NCBI GenBank assembly: GCA_030040475.1 | Contig: JASHTQ010000179.1 | Span: 1-7,313, forward strand | Source of the DNA: Streptosporangiaceae bacterium | GTDB lineage: Bacteria; Actinomycetota; Actinomycetes; Streptosporangiales; Streptosporangiaceae | Direction of reading: 5' to 3' | Length of the DNA: 7,313 nucleotides | Shown: positions 1-5,319 of the stretch, in pieces | How positions within the stretch are numbered: the stretch's first letter is position 1 | Layout of the letters: each line of letters opens with the position of its first letter | Made by a program: the position numbers and the translations under genes | The notes under the pieces: generated by a model | The model's database searches: none | The model's input: the letters and a program-made list of their open reading frames with translations, nothing else | Told to the model about the DNA's origin: nothing

Positions 1-2
1 CG

Positions 3-143
3 CCAGGCAAGGACGCCGACGTGGTGATCTGGTCCGGCGACCCGCTGGACGTGATGAGCCGGGCGGAGCGCGCCTACCTGAACGGGCGCGAGATCTACCG
101 GTACGACTATTCGCTGCGCGAGGGCGTATTCGCGGAGCCCTAG
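3..143 (+). CDS. Amidohydrolase family protein, C-terminal end (5' truncated by window)
   Basis: The reading frame is open from base 3 to a TAG at 141-143 and gives the last 46 residues of a protein. The stretch DADVVIWSGDPLDVMSRAER followed by AYLNGREIYRYD is the usual C-terminal ending of metal-dependent amidohydrolases of the imidazolonepropionase-like group. There the chain returns from the TIM barrel to the small beta domain and ends with a 'V-x-NGR-x-Y' strand. The metal-binding HxH and catalytic Asp lie outside the window, so substrate and localisation cannot be judged. It converges on the minus-strand DJ-1/PfpI gene about 87 bp away. The family call rests only on this tail; another composite-domain hydrolase such as a dihydroorotase-like enzyme is the alternative. 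Confidence 0.75.
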   Translation, partial: PGKDADVVIWSGDPLDVMSRAERAYLNGREIYRYDYSLREGVFAEP

Positions 144-169
144 CGCTTGCCTGGGGCGGTCGGGGCGCG

Positions 170-208
170 GCTTGGGCTGGGCGCTTGGGCTGGGCGCTTG
201 GGCTGGGC
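170..208. repeat. 13-bp tandem repeat, three copies
   Basis: The unit GCTTGGGCTGGGC is repeated three times without change at 170-182, 183-195 and 196-208. A degenerate continuation (GCGGCTTGGGCGGG) follows. It lies between two convergent genes, where nothing is translated. It is probably a slippage-prone minisatellite; no hairpin or protein-binding role is evident. Confidence 0.85.
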
Positions 209-229
209 GCGGCTTGGGCGGGTTTGGGG

Positions 230-862
230 TCAGCGGGTGCGGGAGCGGAGGGCGGTAACTAGGTCGGCGGGAGCGCGGTCTGGGGAGCCTGCGTCGTAGG
301 GGGGCTGGGGGTCGTACTCGATGCCGAGCTGGATGGCCTGGGCGACCCGGTCGCCGGCGACACGGCCGGCCAGGGCCAGCGCCATGTCGATGCCGGAGGA
401 GACGCCGGCTGCGGTGACGTACTTGCCGTCGAAGACGACACGCTCGGGGACCGGGGTCGCGCCGAACTTCGCGAGCTGGTCGATGGCCATCCAGTACGAC
501 GTGGCGCGACGGTTGGCCAGCAATCCGGCCGCGGCCAGGATCAGCGAGCCCGTGCACACCGAGGTCGTCCACGTGCTGCCTTGGTCGGCGTCCCGGAGCC
601 AGGCATGCAGGGGGCCTTCTGCCATCTGGTCGCGTTGGCCGGGGCCGCCGGGTACCACGATGATGTCCGGATGCGGGACGTCGGTCAGGGCGGCCTCCGC
701 GGACACGATCAGGCGGCCCTCCTCGTCGCTGACCAGGCCCATCGGACCTGGGCGCTCGGCCGCGAAGACCACGTCGGCACCGGGCAGCGCGCTGAGCACC
801 TGGTAGGGACCGATCGCGTCGAGGGCGGTGAACCTGTCATAGAGCACGATGGCGATCTGCAT
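230..862 (-). CDS. DJ-1/PfpI family protein, isonitrile-hydratase-like
   Basis: This 210-aa cytosolic protein has a single DJ-1/PfpI (class I glutamine amidotransferase-like) domain over its whole length, the usual size for the isonitrile hydratase group. The N-terminal strand MQIAIVLYD leads into TALDAIGP with Asp15. IIVVPGGPG is at about 67-75. The nucleophile elbow SVCTGS places the presumed catalytic Cys103 next to Thr104. Isonitrile hydratases use an Asp/Cys/Thr set of this kind to hydrate isonitriles to N-formamides, but substrate cannot be read from sequence. The ATG at 862 is chosen because the domain begins exactly there and AAGGA (868-872) precedes it by 5 nt; the upstream extension in the same frame is low-complexity Arg/Pro. 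The Shine-Dalgarno overlaps the TAA of the glxA-like gene 8 nt upstream, so the two are probably co-transcribed. A non-enzymatic DJ-1 paralogue is the alternative. Confidence 0.88.
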   Translation of the reverse strand: MQIAIVLYDRFTALDAIGPYQVLSALPGADVVFAAERPGPMGLVSDEEGRLIVSAEAALTDVPHPDIIVVPGGPGQRDQMAEGPLHAWLRDADQGSTWTTSVCTGSLILAAAGLLANRRATSYWMAIDQLAKFGATPVPERVVFDGKYVTAAGVSSGIDMALALAGRVAGDRVAQAIQLGIEYDPQPPYDAGSPDRAPADLVTALRSRTR

Positions 863-867
863 GGCTG

Positions 868-872
868 TCCTT
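868..872 (-). promoter_or_regulatory. Ribosome binding site of the DJ-1/PfpI gene, overlapping the glxA-like stop
   Basis: On the minus strand AAGGA lies 5 nt before the ATG at 862 and shares bases with the TAA stop (873-871) of the upstream gene. This supports translational coupling and decides the start of the downstream gene. Confidence 0.7.
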
Positions 873-1866
873 AGTCTTGGTGTGAGCCGGCGGTGGCGGC
901 GGGGCGGAAGCGGCGGCGGTACTCCCCCGGGCTGACGCCCAGGGCGCGGACGAAGGCGCGGCGCATCGCCTCGGGCGTCCCGTAGCCGCAAGAGCGGGCG
1001 GTCTGCTCGACGCCTGCCGTCGTGTCCTCAAGCTGGCGCCTGGCGGCCTCCAGCCGGATCCGGTCGACGTAGCGGCCGGGCGGCATGCCTACCTCGGCCG
1101 CGAAGGCGCGAGCGAACTGGCGCGGGGACAGGCTGGCCCGGCGGGCCAGCGCGCGTACCGAGAGGTCGGCGGCCGGGTGGTCGGCGATCCAGTGCTGGAC
1201 CTCGCGCAGCGGCTCCCTGTTCGCCACCTGCGCCGCGAGCTGGGCGCTGAACTGGGCCTGGTTGCCCGGGCGGCGCAGGAACACGACCAGGTGCCTGGCG
1301 ACCTCGAGCGCCGCGTCGCGGCCGAGATCGTCCTCCACGAGGGCCAGCGCGAGGTCCATCCCCGCGGTGACGCCGGCCGAGGTGGCGACGTTCCCGTCCC
1401 TGACGAAGATCGGGTCCTGGTCGACGTCGAGGTCGGGAAACCTGGCGGCCAGCGCGGCGCAGTAAGCCCAGTGCGTGGTCACCCGCCTTCCGGTCAGCAG
1501 CCCGGCTTCGGCCAGCAGGAACGCGCCGGTGCACACGGAGACCAGGCGCCGCGCCTGGCGGCCGTGTGCGCGCAGCCACGCGATGAGTTCCGGATCGGGC
1601 CGGCGGGTGCCCTCGCCGCCAGGGACGATCAGCACGTCCGGCGCGTGGCCGATCTCGCGCAGGTCCTGGTCGGGCAGCAGGCGCAGGCCGCTGGAGGTCG
1701 TCACGGTGCTGCCGCCGAGGCTGGCGGTGCGCAGCTCGTATCCCGATCCGCCGGCGTGGCCGGCCCGCCGGTCCTGCCAGGAGCTCGCCCCGGCGAACAC
1801 CTCGAGCGGCCCGGTGACGTCAAGGCTCTGCACCCCGTCGAAGATCACGACAAGCACCGTTCGCAT
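871..1866 (-). CDS. GlxA family transcriptional regulator (DJ-1/PfpI domain + AraC-type HTH)
   Basis: This 331-aa cytosolic regulator has the normal GlxA layout and length. Residues 1-185 form a DJ-1/PfpI sensor domain: SLDVTGPLEVF near 14-24, DVLIVPGGEG near 77-86, and SVCTGAFLL around Cys112. The nucleophile Cys is retained, although many GlxA proteins are thought only to sense ligands. Residues about 220-325 are an AraC/XylS DNA-binding domain with two helix-turn-helices: DLSVRALARRASLSPRQFAR (234-253), and a second ending in the family signature GYGTPEAMRRAF...GVSPGEYRRRF. The ATG at 1866 is preferred because the sensor domain starts there; a TTG at 1917 would add a basic, unrelated leader. 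No strong Shine-Dalgarno is seen. It is the first gene of an operon with the DJ-1/PfpI gene and is divergent from the transporter, so it may control either. The target is unknown. Confidence 0.93.
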   Translation of the reverse strand: MRTVLVVIFDGVQSLDVTGPLEVFAGASSWQDRRAGHAGGSGYELRTASLGGSTVTTSSGLRLLPDQDLREIGHAPDVLIVPGGEGTRRPDPELIAWLRAHGRQARRLVSVCTGAFLLAEAGLLTGRRVTTHWAYCAALAARFPDLDVDQDPIFVRDGNVATSAGVTAGMDLALALVEDDLGRDAALEVARHLVVFLRRPGNQAQFSAQLAAQVANREPLREVQHWIADHPAADLSVRALARRASLSPRQFARAFAAEVGMPPGRYVDRIRLEAARRQLEDTTAGVEQTARSCGYGTPEAMRRAFVRALGVSPGEYRRRFRPAATAGSHQD

Positions 1867-1981
1867 GGGTTTAAGTCTGACCCGCCATGGCCGACGACAG
1901 CAATGACGAAAAGCCAACTTTTTCTGCCATTAGCGTCGGCCTGAGGCGGCGGTGACCTGGAGGTTAAGGTGCGGGAACAGA

Positions 1982-2014
1982 TTGCGCAGAAATTTAGTTT
2001 GTACTATACAACTA
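1982..2014 (+). promoter_or_regulatory. Putative transporter promoter with overlapping TetR/MarR-type operator
   Basis: An AT-rich island stands out in GC-rich DNA just upstream of the transporter. It contains the pseudo-palindrome TAGTTTGTACTATACAACTA (1995-2014), with perfect inner arms TTGTA (1999-2003) and TACAA (2007-2011) around CTA. The outer arms continue if one extra T on the left is bulged. This size and AT-rich symmetry are typical of operators bound by dimeric TetR or MarR regulators. A possible -10 TATACA (2005-2010) lies inside it, 17 bp after a weak -35 TTGCGC (1982-1987), so a bound regulator would block transcription. The operator is clearer than the promoter assignment. The minus strand could also hold part of the glxA promoter. 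Confidence 0.55.
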
Positions 2015-2040
2015 ATAACGCCGCAGGTTTTCGTCACGCG

Positions 2041-2046
2041 AAGGAG
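2041..2046 (+). promoter_or_regulatory. Ribosome binding site of the DHA2 transporter
   Basis: AAGGAG is followed by a 5-nt spacer and then GTG at 2052. It is the only good Shine-Dalgarno near the 5' end of this gene and supports the GTG start. Confidence 0.8.
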
Positions 2047-2051
2047 TCCTC

Positions 2052-3884
2052 GTGCCAGCCGGGCCAGCAGAGCCGAACACAGTGCCGCCGAACACCAGCC
2101 GACAAGCCGCCGGCGGGCAGCAGGTCGTCGGGCCTCGCTATAAGTGGATCGCGCTGTCCAACACCACGCTCGGCATCCTGATGGCCACGGTCAACTCGTC
2201 CATCATGCTGATCGCGCTGCCGGACATCTTCCGCGGGATCGGCGTCAACCCGCTGCAGCCGGGCAACACGACCCTGCTGCTGTGGCTGCTCATGGGGTAC
2301 CTGGTCGTCACCGCGGTGCTCGTGGTCAGCTTCGGTCGGCTGGGGGACATGTTCGGCCGGGTGCGGATGTTCAACACCGGCTTCGCGGTGTTCGCCTTCT
2401 TCTCCGTGCTGCTGTCGGTGACCTGGCTGCACGGCACCGCCGCCGCCTGGTGGTTGATCGGGATGCGGATCCTGCAGGGGATCGGCGGGGCCATGCTGAT
2501 GGCCAACTCCAGCGCGATCCTCACCGACGCCTTCCCCGCGAACGAGCGCGGGCTCGCGCTCGGTCTTAACCAGGTGGCCGCGATCGCCGGCTCGTTCATC
2601 GGGCTGGTGCTCGGCGGTTTGCTCGGCCCGGTCAGCTGGCGTTTCGTCTTCCTCGTCTCGGTGCCCTTCGGGATTCTCGGCACGATCTGGTCCTACCTGA
2701 AGCTACGCGAACTCGGCGTGCGCAGGCCTGCGTCGCTTGACTGGTGGGGCAACCTGACGTTCGGCGTGGGCCTGATCGCGGTCCTGGTCGGCATCACCTA
2801 CGGCATCCAGCCCTACGGCGGGCACACGATGGGCTGGACCAGCCCGTTCGTGCTCAGCCTCATCTGCGGCGGGCTCGCGACGCTCGCGGTCTTCTGCGTG
2901 ATCGAGACGCGCGTCGCCGAGCCGATGTTCCGGCTGGCGCTGTTCCGGATCCGCCCGTTCACCGCGGGGAACCTGGCCAGCCTGCTGTCCTCGCTGGGCC
3001 GCGGCGGCCTGATGTTCATCCTCATCATCTGGCTGCAGGGCATCTACCTGCCGATACACGGCTACAGCTTCAGCAACACGCCGCTGTGGGCGGGCATCGC
3101 GATGCTCCCGCTGACCGTCGGCTTCCTGATCGCCGGGCCGGTGTCCGGCTGGCTGTCCGACCGGTTCGGCGCCCGGCCGTTCGCGACCGGCGGCATGCTG
3201 GTGGCGGCGTTGTCGTTCGTCTTGCTGCAGCTGCTTCCCGTCAACTTCACCTACTGGCAGTTCGCCGGGATCTTGCTGCTCAACGGGATCGGCATGGGCC
3301 TGTTCGCGTCGCCGAACCGGGCCGGGATCATGAACAGCCTGCCACCGGAGCGGCGCGGCGTCGGCGCGGGCATGAGCGCGACGTTCCAGAACTCGGCGAT
3401 GGTGCTGTCGATCGGCATCTTCTTCTCGCTGATCATCCTCGGGCTTGCCTCCTCGCTGCCGTCGAGCCTGTTCCACGGGCTGACCGCGCAGGGCCTTCCG
3501 GCCGCGGACGCGTCGCGGCTGGCCGCGCTGCCGCCGGTGTCGATCATGTTCGCCGCGCTGCTCGGCTACAACCCGATCAAGACGCTGCTCGGCTCCGCCG
3601 TCAGCAAGCTGCCGGCAAGCCACGCGGCCTACCTGACCGGTCACTCGTTCTTCCCGTCCCTGATCTCCGGGCCGTTCTCCAGCGGGCTGCACATCGCGTT
3701 CGACTTCGCGATCGCGGCCTGCCTGATCGCGGCGCTCGCATCGCTGCTGCGCGGCAAGAGGTACGTACACGACCTGCACGGTGTTCCCGCCGCGCAGGTC
3801 GAGGCCGACCGTGAGGATGAGGTGGAGGCCTACGAGCGGGACAAGGCCGACGAGTTGGCTGAACTCGAGAGCTTCACCAGCTAG
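2052..3884 (+). CDS. DHA2 family (EmrB/QacA-like) MFS efflux transporter
   Basis: This is a 610-aa inner-membrane protein of the 14-helix DHA2 family, which exports drugs or metabolites by proton antiport. After a polar N-terminus of about 30 residues, TM1 covers about 33-58. Motif A (GRLGDMFGRVRMF) is at 95-107, the motif B region RILQGIGGAM at 139-148, and motif C with its Gly-rich helix at about 171-192 followed by GPVSWRFVF. A second motif-A-like loop GWLSDRFGARP is at 366-376. Helices continue to about 565. A long extracytoplasmic loop (about 468-545) and a charged cytoplasmic tail (about 568-610, rich in Glu/Asp) follow. TM1 reads MATVNSSIMLIALP, without the Asp of the common LDxTIVNVALP signature. 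The start is the GTG with AAGGAG upstream. It is divergent from the GlxA-like gene and has a likely TetR/MarR operator. The substrate cannot be inferred. Confidence 0.93.
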   Translation: MPAGPAEPNTVPPNTSRQAAGGQQVVGPRYKWIALSNTTLGILMATVNSSIMLIALPDIFRGIGVNPLQPGNTTLLLWLLMGYLVVTAVLVVSFGRLGDMFGRVRMFNTGFAVFAFFSVLLSVTWLHGTAAAWWLIGMRILQGIGGAMLMANSSAILTDAFPANERGLALGLNQVAAIAGSFIGLVLGGLLGPVSWRFVFLVSVPFGILGTIWSYLKLRELGVRRPASLDWWGNLTFGVGLIAVLVGITYGIQPYGGHTMGWTSPFVLSLICGGLATLAVFCVIETRVAEPMFRLALFRIRPFTAGNLASLLSSLGRGGLMFILIIWLQGIYLPIHGYSFSNTPLWAGIAMLPLTVGFLIAGPVSGWLSDRFGARPFATGGMLVAALSFVLLQLLPVNFTYWQFAGILLLNGIGMGLFASPNRAGIMNSLPPERRGVGAGMSATFQNSAMVLSIGIFFSLIILGLASSLPSSLFHGLTAQGLPAADASRLAALPPVSIMFAALLGYNPIKTLLGSAVSKLPASHAAYLTGHSFFPSLISGPFSSGLHIAFDFAIAACLIAALASLLRGKRYVHDLHGVPAAQVEADREDEVEAYERDKADELAELESFTS

Positions 3885-3889
3885 GAATG

Positions 3890-3903
3890 CTGGCTCCGGC
3901 CAG
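3890..3903. terminator. Short stem-loop between convergent genes
   Basis: CTGGC-TCCG-GCCAG forms a 5-bp stem with a 4-nt loop, 6 bp after the transporter stop. It lies in the 50-bp gap to the converging thioredoxin-like gene. There is no U tract and the stem is short, so a terminator role is only suggested by position. Confidence 0.25.
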
Positions 3904-3934
3904 GTCGGCGCTGTCCTCCTCCTACGCCGCCTGA

Positions 3935-4132
3935 TCAGCGAGCGGGTGCGGCGAGCGCCTTGTCGACCCACGCCCGCAGCGCGGCCAGCGGAGCGGCGCC
4001 CGTCTGCCTGGCCGTCACCTGCCCGCCACGCAACACGAGCAACGTCGGGATCGCCTGCGCCCCGAACCGCTGCGACAGCTGCGGCCGGTTGGTCTGGCCG
4101 CAGTGCGGGCAGCGGATCAACTCACCTGACAT
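3935..4132 (-). CDS. Thioredoxin-2-like protein with internal deletion (no WCGPC active site)
   Basis: This intact 65-codon frame joins two ends of a thioredoxin-2 (TrxC) protein. Residues 1-16 are the start of the N-terminal zinc ribbon: MSGELIRCPHCGQTNR, with the first Cys pair at 8 and 11. Residues 17-65 are the C-terminal part of the thioredoxin fold: PQLSQRFGAQAIPTLLVLRGG with the cis-Pro motif IPT at 28-30, then the last helix AALRAWVDKAL. The second zinc CxxC, the first strands and helices and the WCGPC redox site are missing, about 65-75 residues relative to a normal TrxC of about 140. The product cannot be a disulfide reductase and may not fold. The ATG at 4132 follows GAGGAG with a 9-nt spacer, so expression signals look intact. 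It is either a recent in-frame deletion (pseudogene) or, less likely, a reused mini-protein. It converges on the transporter gene. Confidence 0.72.
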   Translation of the reverse strand: MSGELIRCPHCGQTNRPQLSQRFGAQAIPTLLVLRGGQVTARQTGAAPLAALRAWVDKALAAPAR

Positions 4133-4141
4133 GGGCCCATT

Positions 4142-4147
4142 CTCCTC
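4142..4147 (-). promoter_or_regulatory. Ribosome binding site of the truncated thioredoxin gene
   Basis: GAGGAG lies on the minus strand with a 9-nt spacer before the ATG at 4132. It fixes that ATG as the start and rules out the much longer low-complexity frame that continues upstream to about 4480. Confidence 0.65.
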
Positions 4148-4188
4148 TTCCGGCGACGACCTGGGCAAACAGCGAATGGTGTAGCTAG

Positions 4189-4452
4189 GTCCACTGCCAA
4201 GACGCCTGCCACCACCATGTTGGCGCCGACCGTACCGACGCGCTGAACGGCACCGGCGGCGTAGATCCCGCCAGCCCGGCGTTCGCCGCGATCGCGCGTG
4301 GCCTTGGCGTGAGCGCCGCCCAGCTAGCCGCCGCCCTGGAAGCGGCCAAGCAGGCGACCCGGCAAGAGGTCGGGAACGGCGCGGCCGGGCCAGGCACGGG
4401 CGGTAGGGGCACGGGCGGTAGGGGCACGGGACAAGGCGCGGCGGGTAAGTAA
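4189..4452 (+). pseudogene. Headless 3' remnant of an unidentified protein-coding gene
   Basis: After a TAG at 4186-4188 the frame stays open for 87 codons to a TAA at 4450, with protein-like composition from about codon 24. A helical segment DPASPAFAAIARGLGVSAAQ continues as LAAALEAAKQATRQEV. A Gly-rich tail with two GTGGR repeats then runs to the stop. The 'D-P-x-SPAF...A...LGVS...L..AL..AK' pattern resembles C-terminal helices of secreted or hypothetical actinobacterial proteins, but I cannot name the family. No ATG or GTG with a ribosome binding site starts this frame before the conserved-looking part; the ATG at about 4218 is in another frame and stops within nine codons. I read it as the surviving 3' end of a broken gene lying against the kinase remnant. 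A chance open frame in GC-rich DNA remains possible. Confidence 0.4.
4393..4430 (+). repeat. 15-bp tandem repeat, about 2.5 copies
   Basis: GGCACGGGCGGTAGG occurs at 4393-4407 and 4408-4422, then a partial GGCACGGG at 4423-4430. In the frame of the remnant it encodes GTGGR twice and then GTG. The length being a multiple of three and in register with that frame mildly supports a coding past. Confidence 0.8.
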
Positions 4453-4482
4453 GCGGTGCCGGCGTCCGCGCGTCCCGCATAA

Positions 4483-4995
4483 TGGATCACCGACCTGCTC
4501 GACCTTGCCCGCTACCACGAGTCCACACCGCATCGCGAGACCGTGCGCCTGGACGTGCTTACCGACCAGGCGGTGCATCGCGTGCGCCAGCGCGCGTCGC
4601 ACGCCGTCATCGAGACCGAGCTACGTCCGTGCCTGGTGCACGTCGACCCGGCCGCGGTCGATCACGCCGTCAGCAACCTGGTCGACAACGCCGTCAAGTG
4701 GAGTCCGCCCCAGGTCGCGATGCGCGTCGTCGTCGAGAACGGCCGGGTGCTTGTCAGCGATCAGGGCCCGGGCATCGCGCCCGAGGATCTCCCGCACGTC
4801 TTCGAGCGCTTCTACCGAGCGCCGAACGCGCGCGGGATGCCCGGCGCGGGGCTGGGGCTCGCCATCGTCGGCAGCGTCACGAAGGCCAACGAAGGAACCG
4901 TGGCGGTGCGGACCGGACCAGACGGGTCGACCTTTACCCTCGCGTTTCCGGTGCTGCGGGACCCAGGGGAACTCCCGGCCGACCAGCAGGACTAG
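4483..4995 (+). pseudogene. Sensor histidine kinase, C-terminal fragment (MprB-like), 5' end lost
   Basis: The frame opens after a TAA at 4480-4482 and runs 170 codons to a TAG at 4993. It begins inside the second dimerisation helix (ITDLLDLARY, residues 2-11) and continues through a complete HATPase_c domain. The N box is LVDNAVKWSP (66-75, Asn69), the G1 box DQGPGI (93-98), the F box FERFYR (107-112) and the G2 box GAGLGLAIV (121-129). The match to MprB-type two-component kinases is close. The sensor domain, membrane helices, HAMP linker and phospho-acceptor His are absent, and no response regulator is in the window. The last helix reads VGSVTKANEGTVAV, where kinases normally have a variant of RQVAEAHGGTV, which suggests drift. 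Translation could only begin at internal GTGs such as 4543, giving 150 aa with a poor ribosome binding site. It is best read as a pseudogene; a stand-alone ATPase protein is less likely. Confidence 0.8.
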
Positions 4996-5015
4996 GCGCT
5001 CGGCGACCGGATGCT

Positions 5016-5240
5016 TCAGGTGTGCGAGCCCTGCGCGGCGCGCGCCTTTTCCAGCATCCCCGAATTGACGGCGGTGACGGCCTCCGCCAGCCCGGCCAGC
5101 AGCGTGCCGAGCTCCACGAGGTCGTCCAGGTCGGGGGTGGCATCCCCGTCGTCGAGGTGGTGCCTGGCCTCCCTCGCCGAGTTGAGCGCTTCGTGCAGAG
5201 CGCGATGTACGCCGATCGTCGTCGGGTCGGTGCTGCTCAT
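5016..5240 (-). CDS. Small hypothetical protein (74 aa), helical
   Basis: This 74-aa protein was not recognised. It has no signal peptide, membrane helix or cysteine. Residues 10-29 (GVHRALHEALNSAREARHHL) should form an amphipathic helix. A short acidic loop (DDGDATPDLDD) follows, then a second helix from about 41 to 69 (LVELGTLLAGLAEAVTAV...). A small cytosolic helical hairpin is therefore likely. The ATG at 5240 follows GAGGA with a 9-nt spacer. It lies 79 bp downstream of the VOC gene on the same strand and could be read from the sigma factor operon if the stem-loop between them does not stop transcription. Its 3' end faces the kinase remnant with a 20-bp gap. The unbroken frame, clear ribosome binding site and ordinary composition support a real gene. 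Confidence 0.7.
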   Translation of the reverse strand: MSSTDPTTIGVHRALHEALNSAREARHHLDDGDATPDLDDLVELGTLLAGLAEAVTAVNSGMLEKARAAQGSHT

Positions 5241-5266
5241 TTCGCCATGTCCTCACGATCACTGAC

Positions 5267-5302
5267 GGCCAGGATACGCAGATACGGTACCGGACCCTGG
5301 CC
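5267..5302 (-). terminator. Nested inverted repeat after the VOC gene
   Basis: GGCCAGG (5267-5273) pairs with CCTGGCC (5296-5302) across a 22-nt loop that itself contains the palindrome CGGTACCG (5285-5292). It sits 18 bp beyond the VOC stop codon. There is no U tract. It could be an actinobacterial-type terminator or attenuator separating the VOC gene from the 74-aa gene. Confidence 0.3.
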
Positions 5303-5319
5303 GGTCGCCGTGATCGGGG

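Noticed and set aside
863..991. Longer N-terminus for the DJ-1/PfpI protein starting near 991
   Set aside because: The added 43 residues are Arg/Pro-rich, overlap the AraC domain of the upstream gene and precede a complete domain that has its own ribosome binding site.
1177..1944. 255-codon plus-strand frame antisense to the GlxA-like gene
   Set aside because: Low-complexity composition, no ribosome binding site, and full overlap with a well-recognised regulator on the other strand.
1955..1970. ACCT-GG-AGGT short dyad with a nearby TTAAGGT, considered as a MerR-type spacer promoter
   Set aside because: The arms are only 4 bp, no long-spacer -35/-10 pair fits around them, and no MerR gene is present.
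2703..3971. 422-codon minus-strand frame antisense to the transporter
   Set aside because: It is a typical GC-rich shadow frame, made of Arg, Gln, Glu and Gly in low-complexity runs. The plus-strand frame encodes a complete 14-helix transporter.
4133..4480. Minus-strand upstream extension of the thioredoxin-like frame
   Set aside because: The translation is repetitive Pro/Arg/Cys sequence arising from the 15-bp repeats. The true start has its own GAGGAG at 4142-4147.
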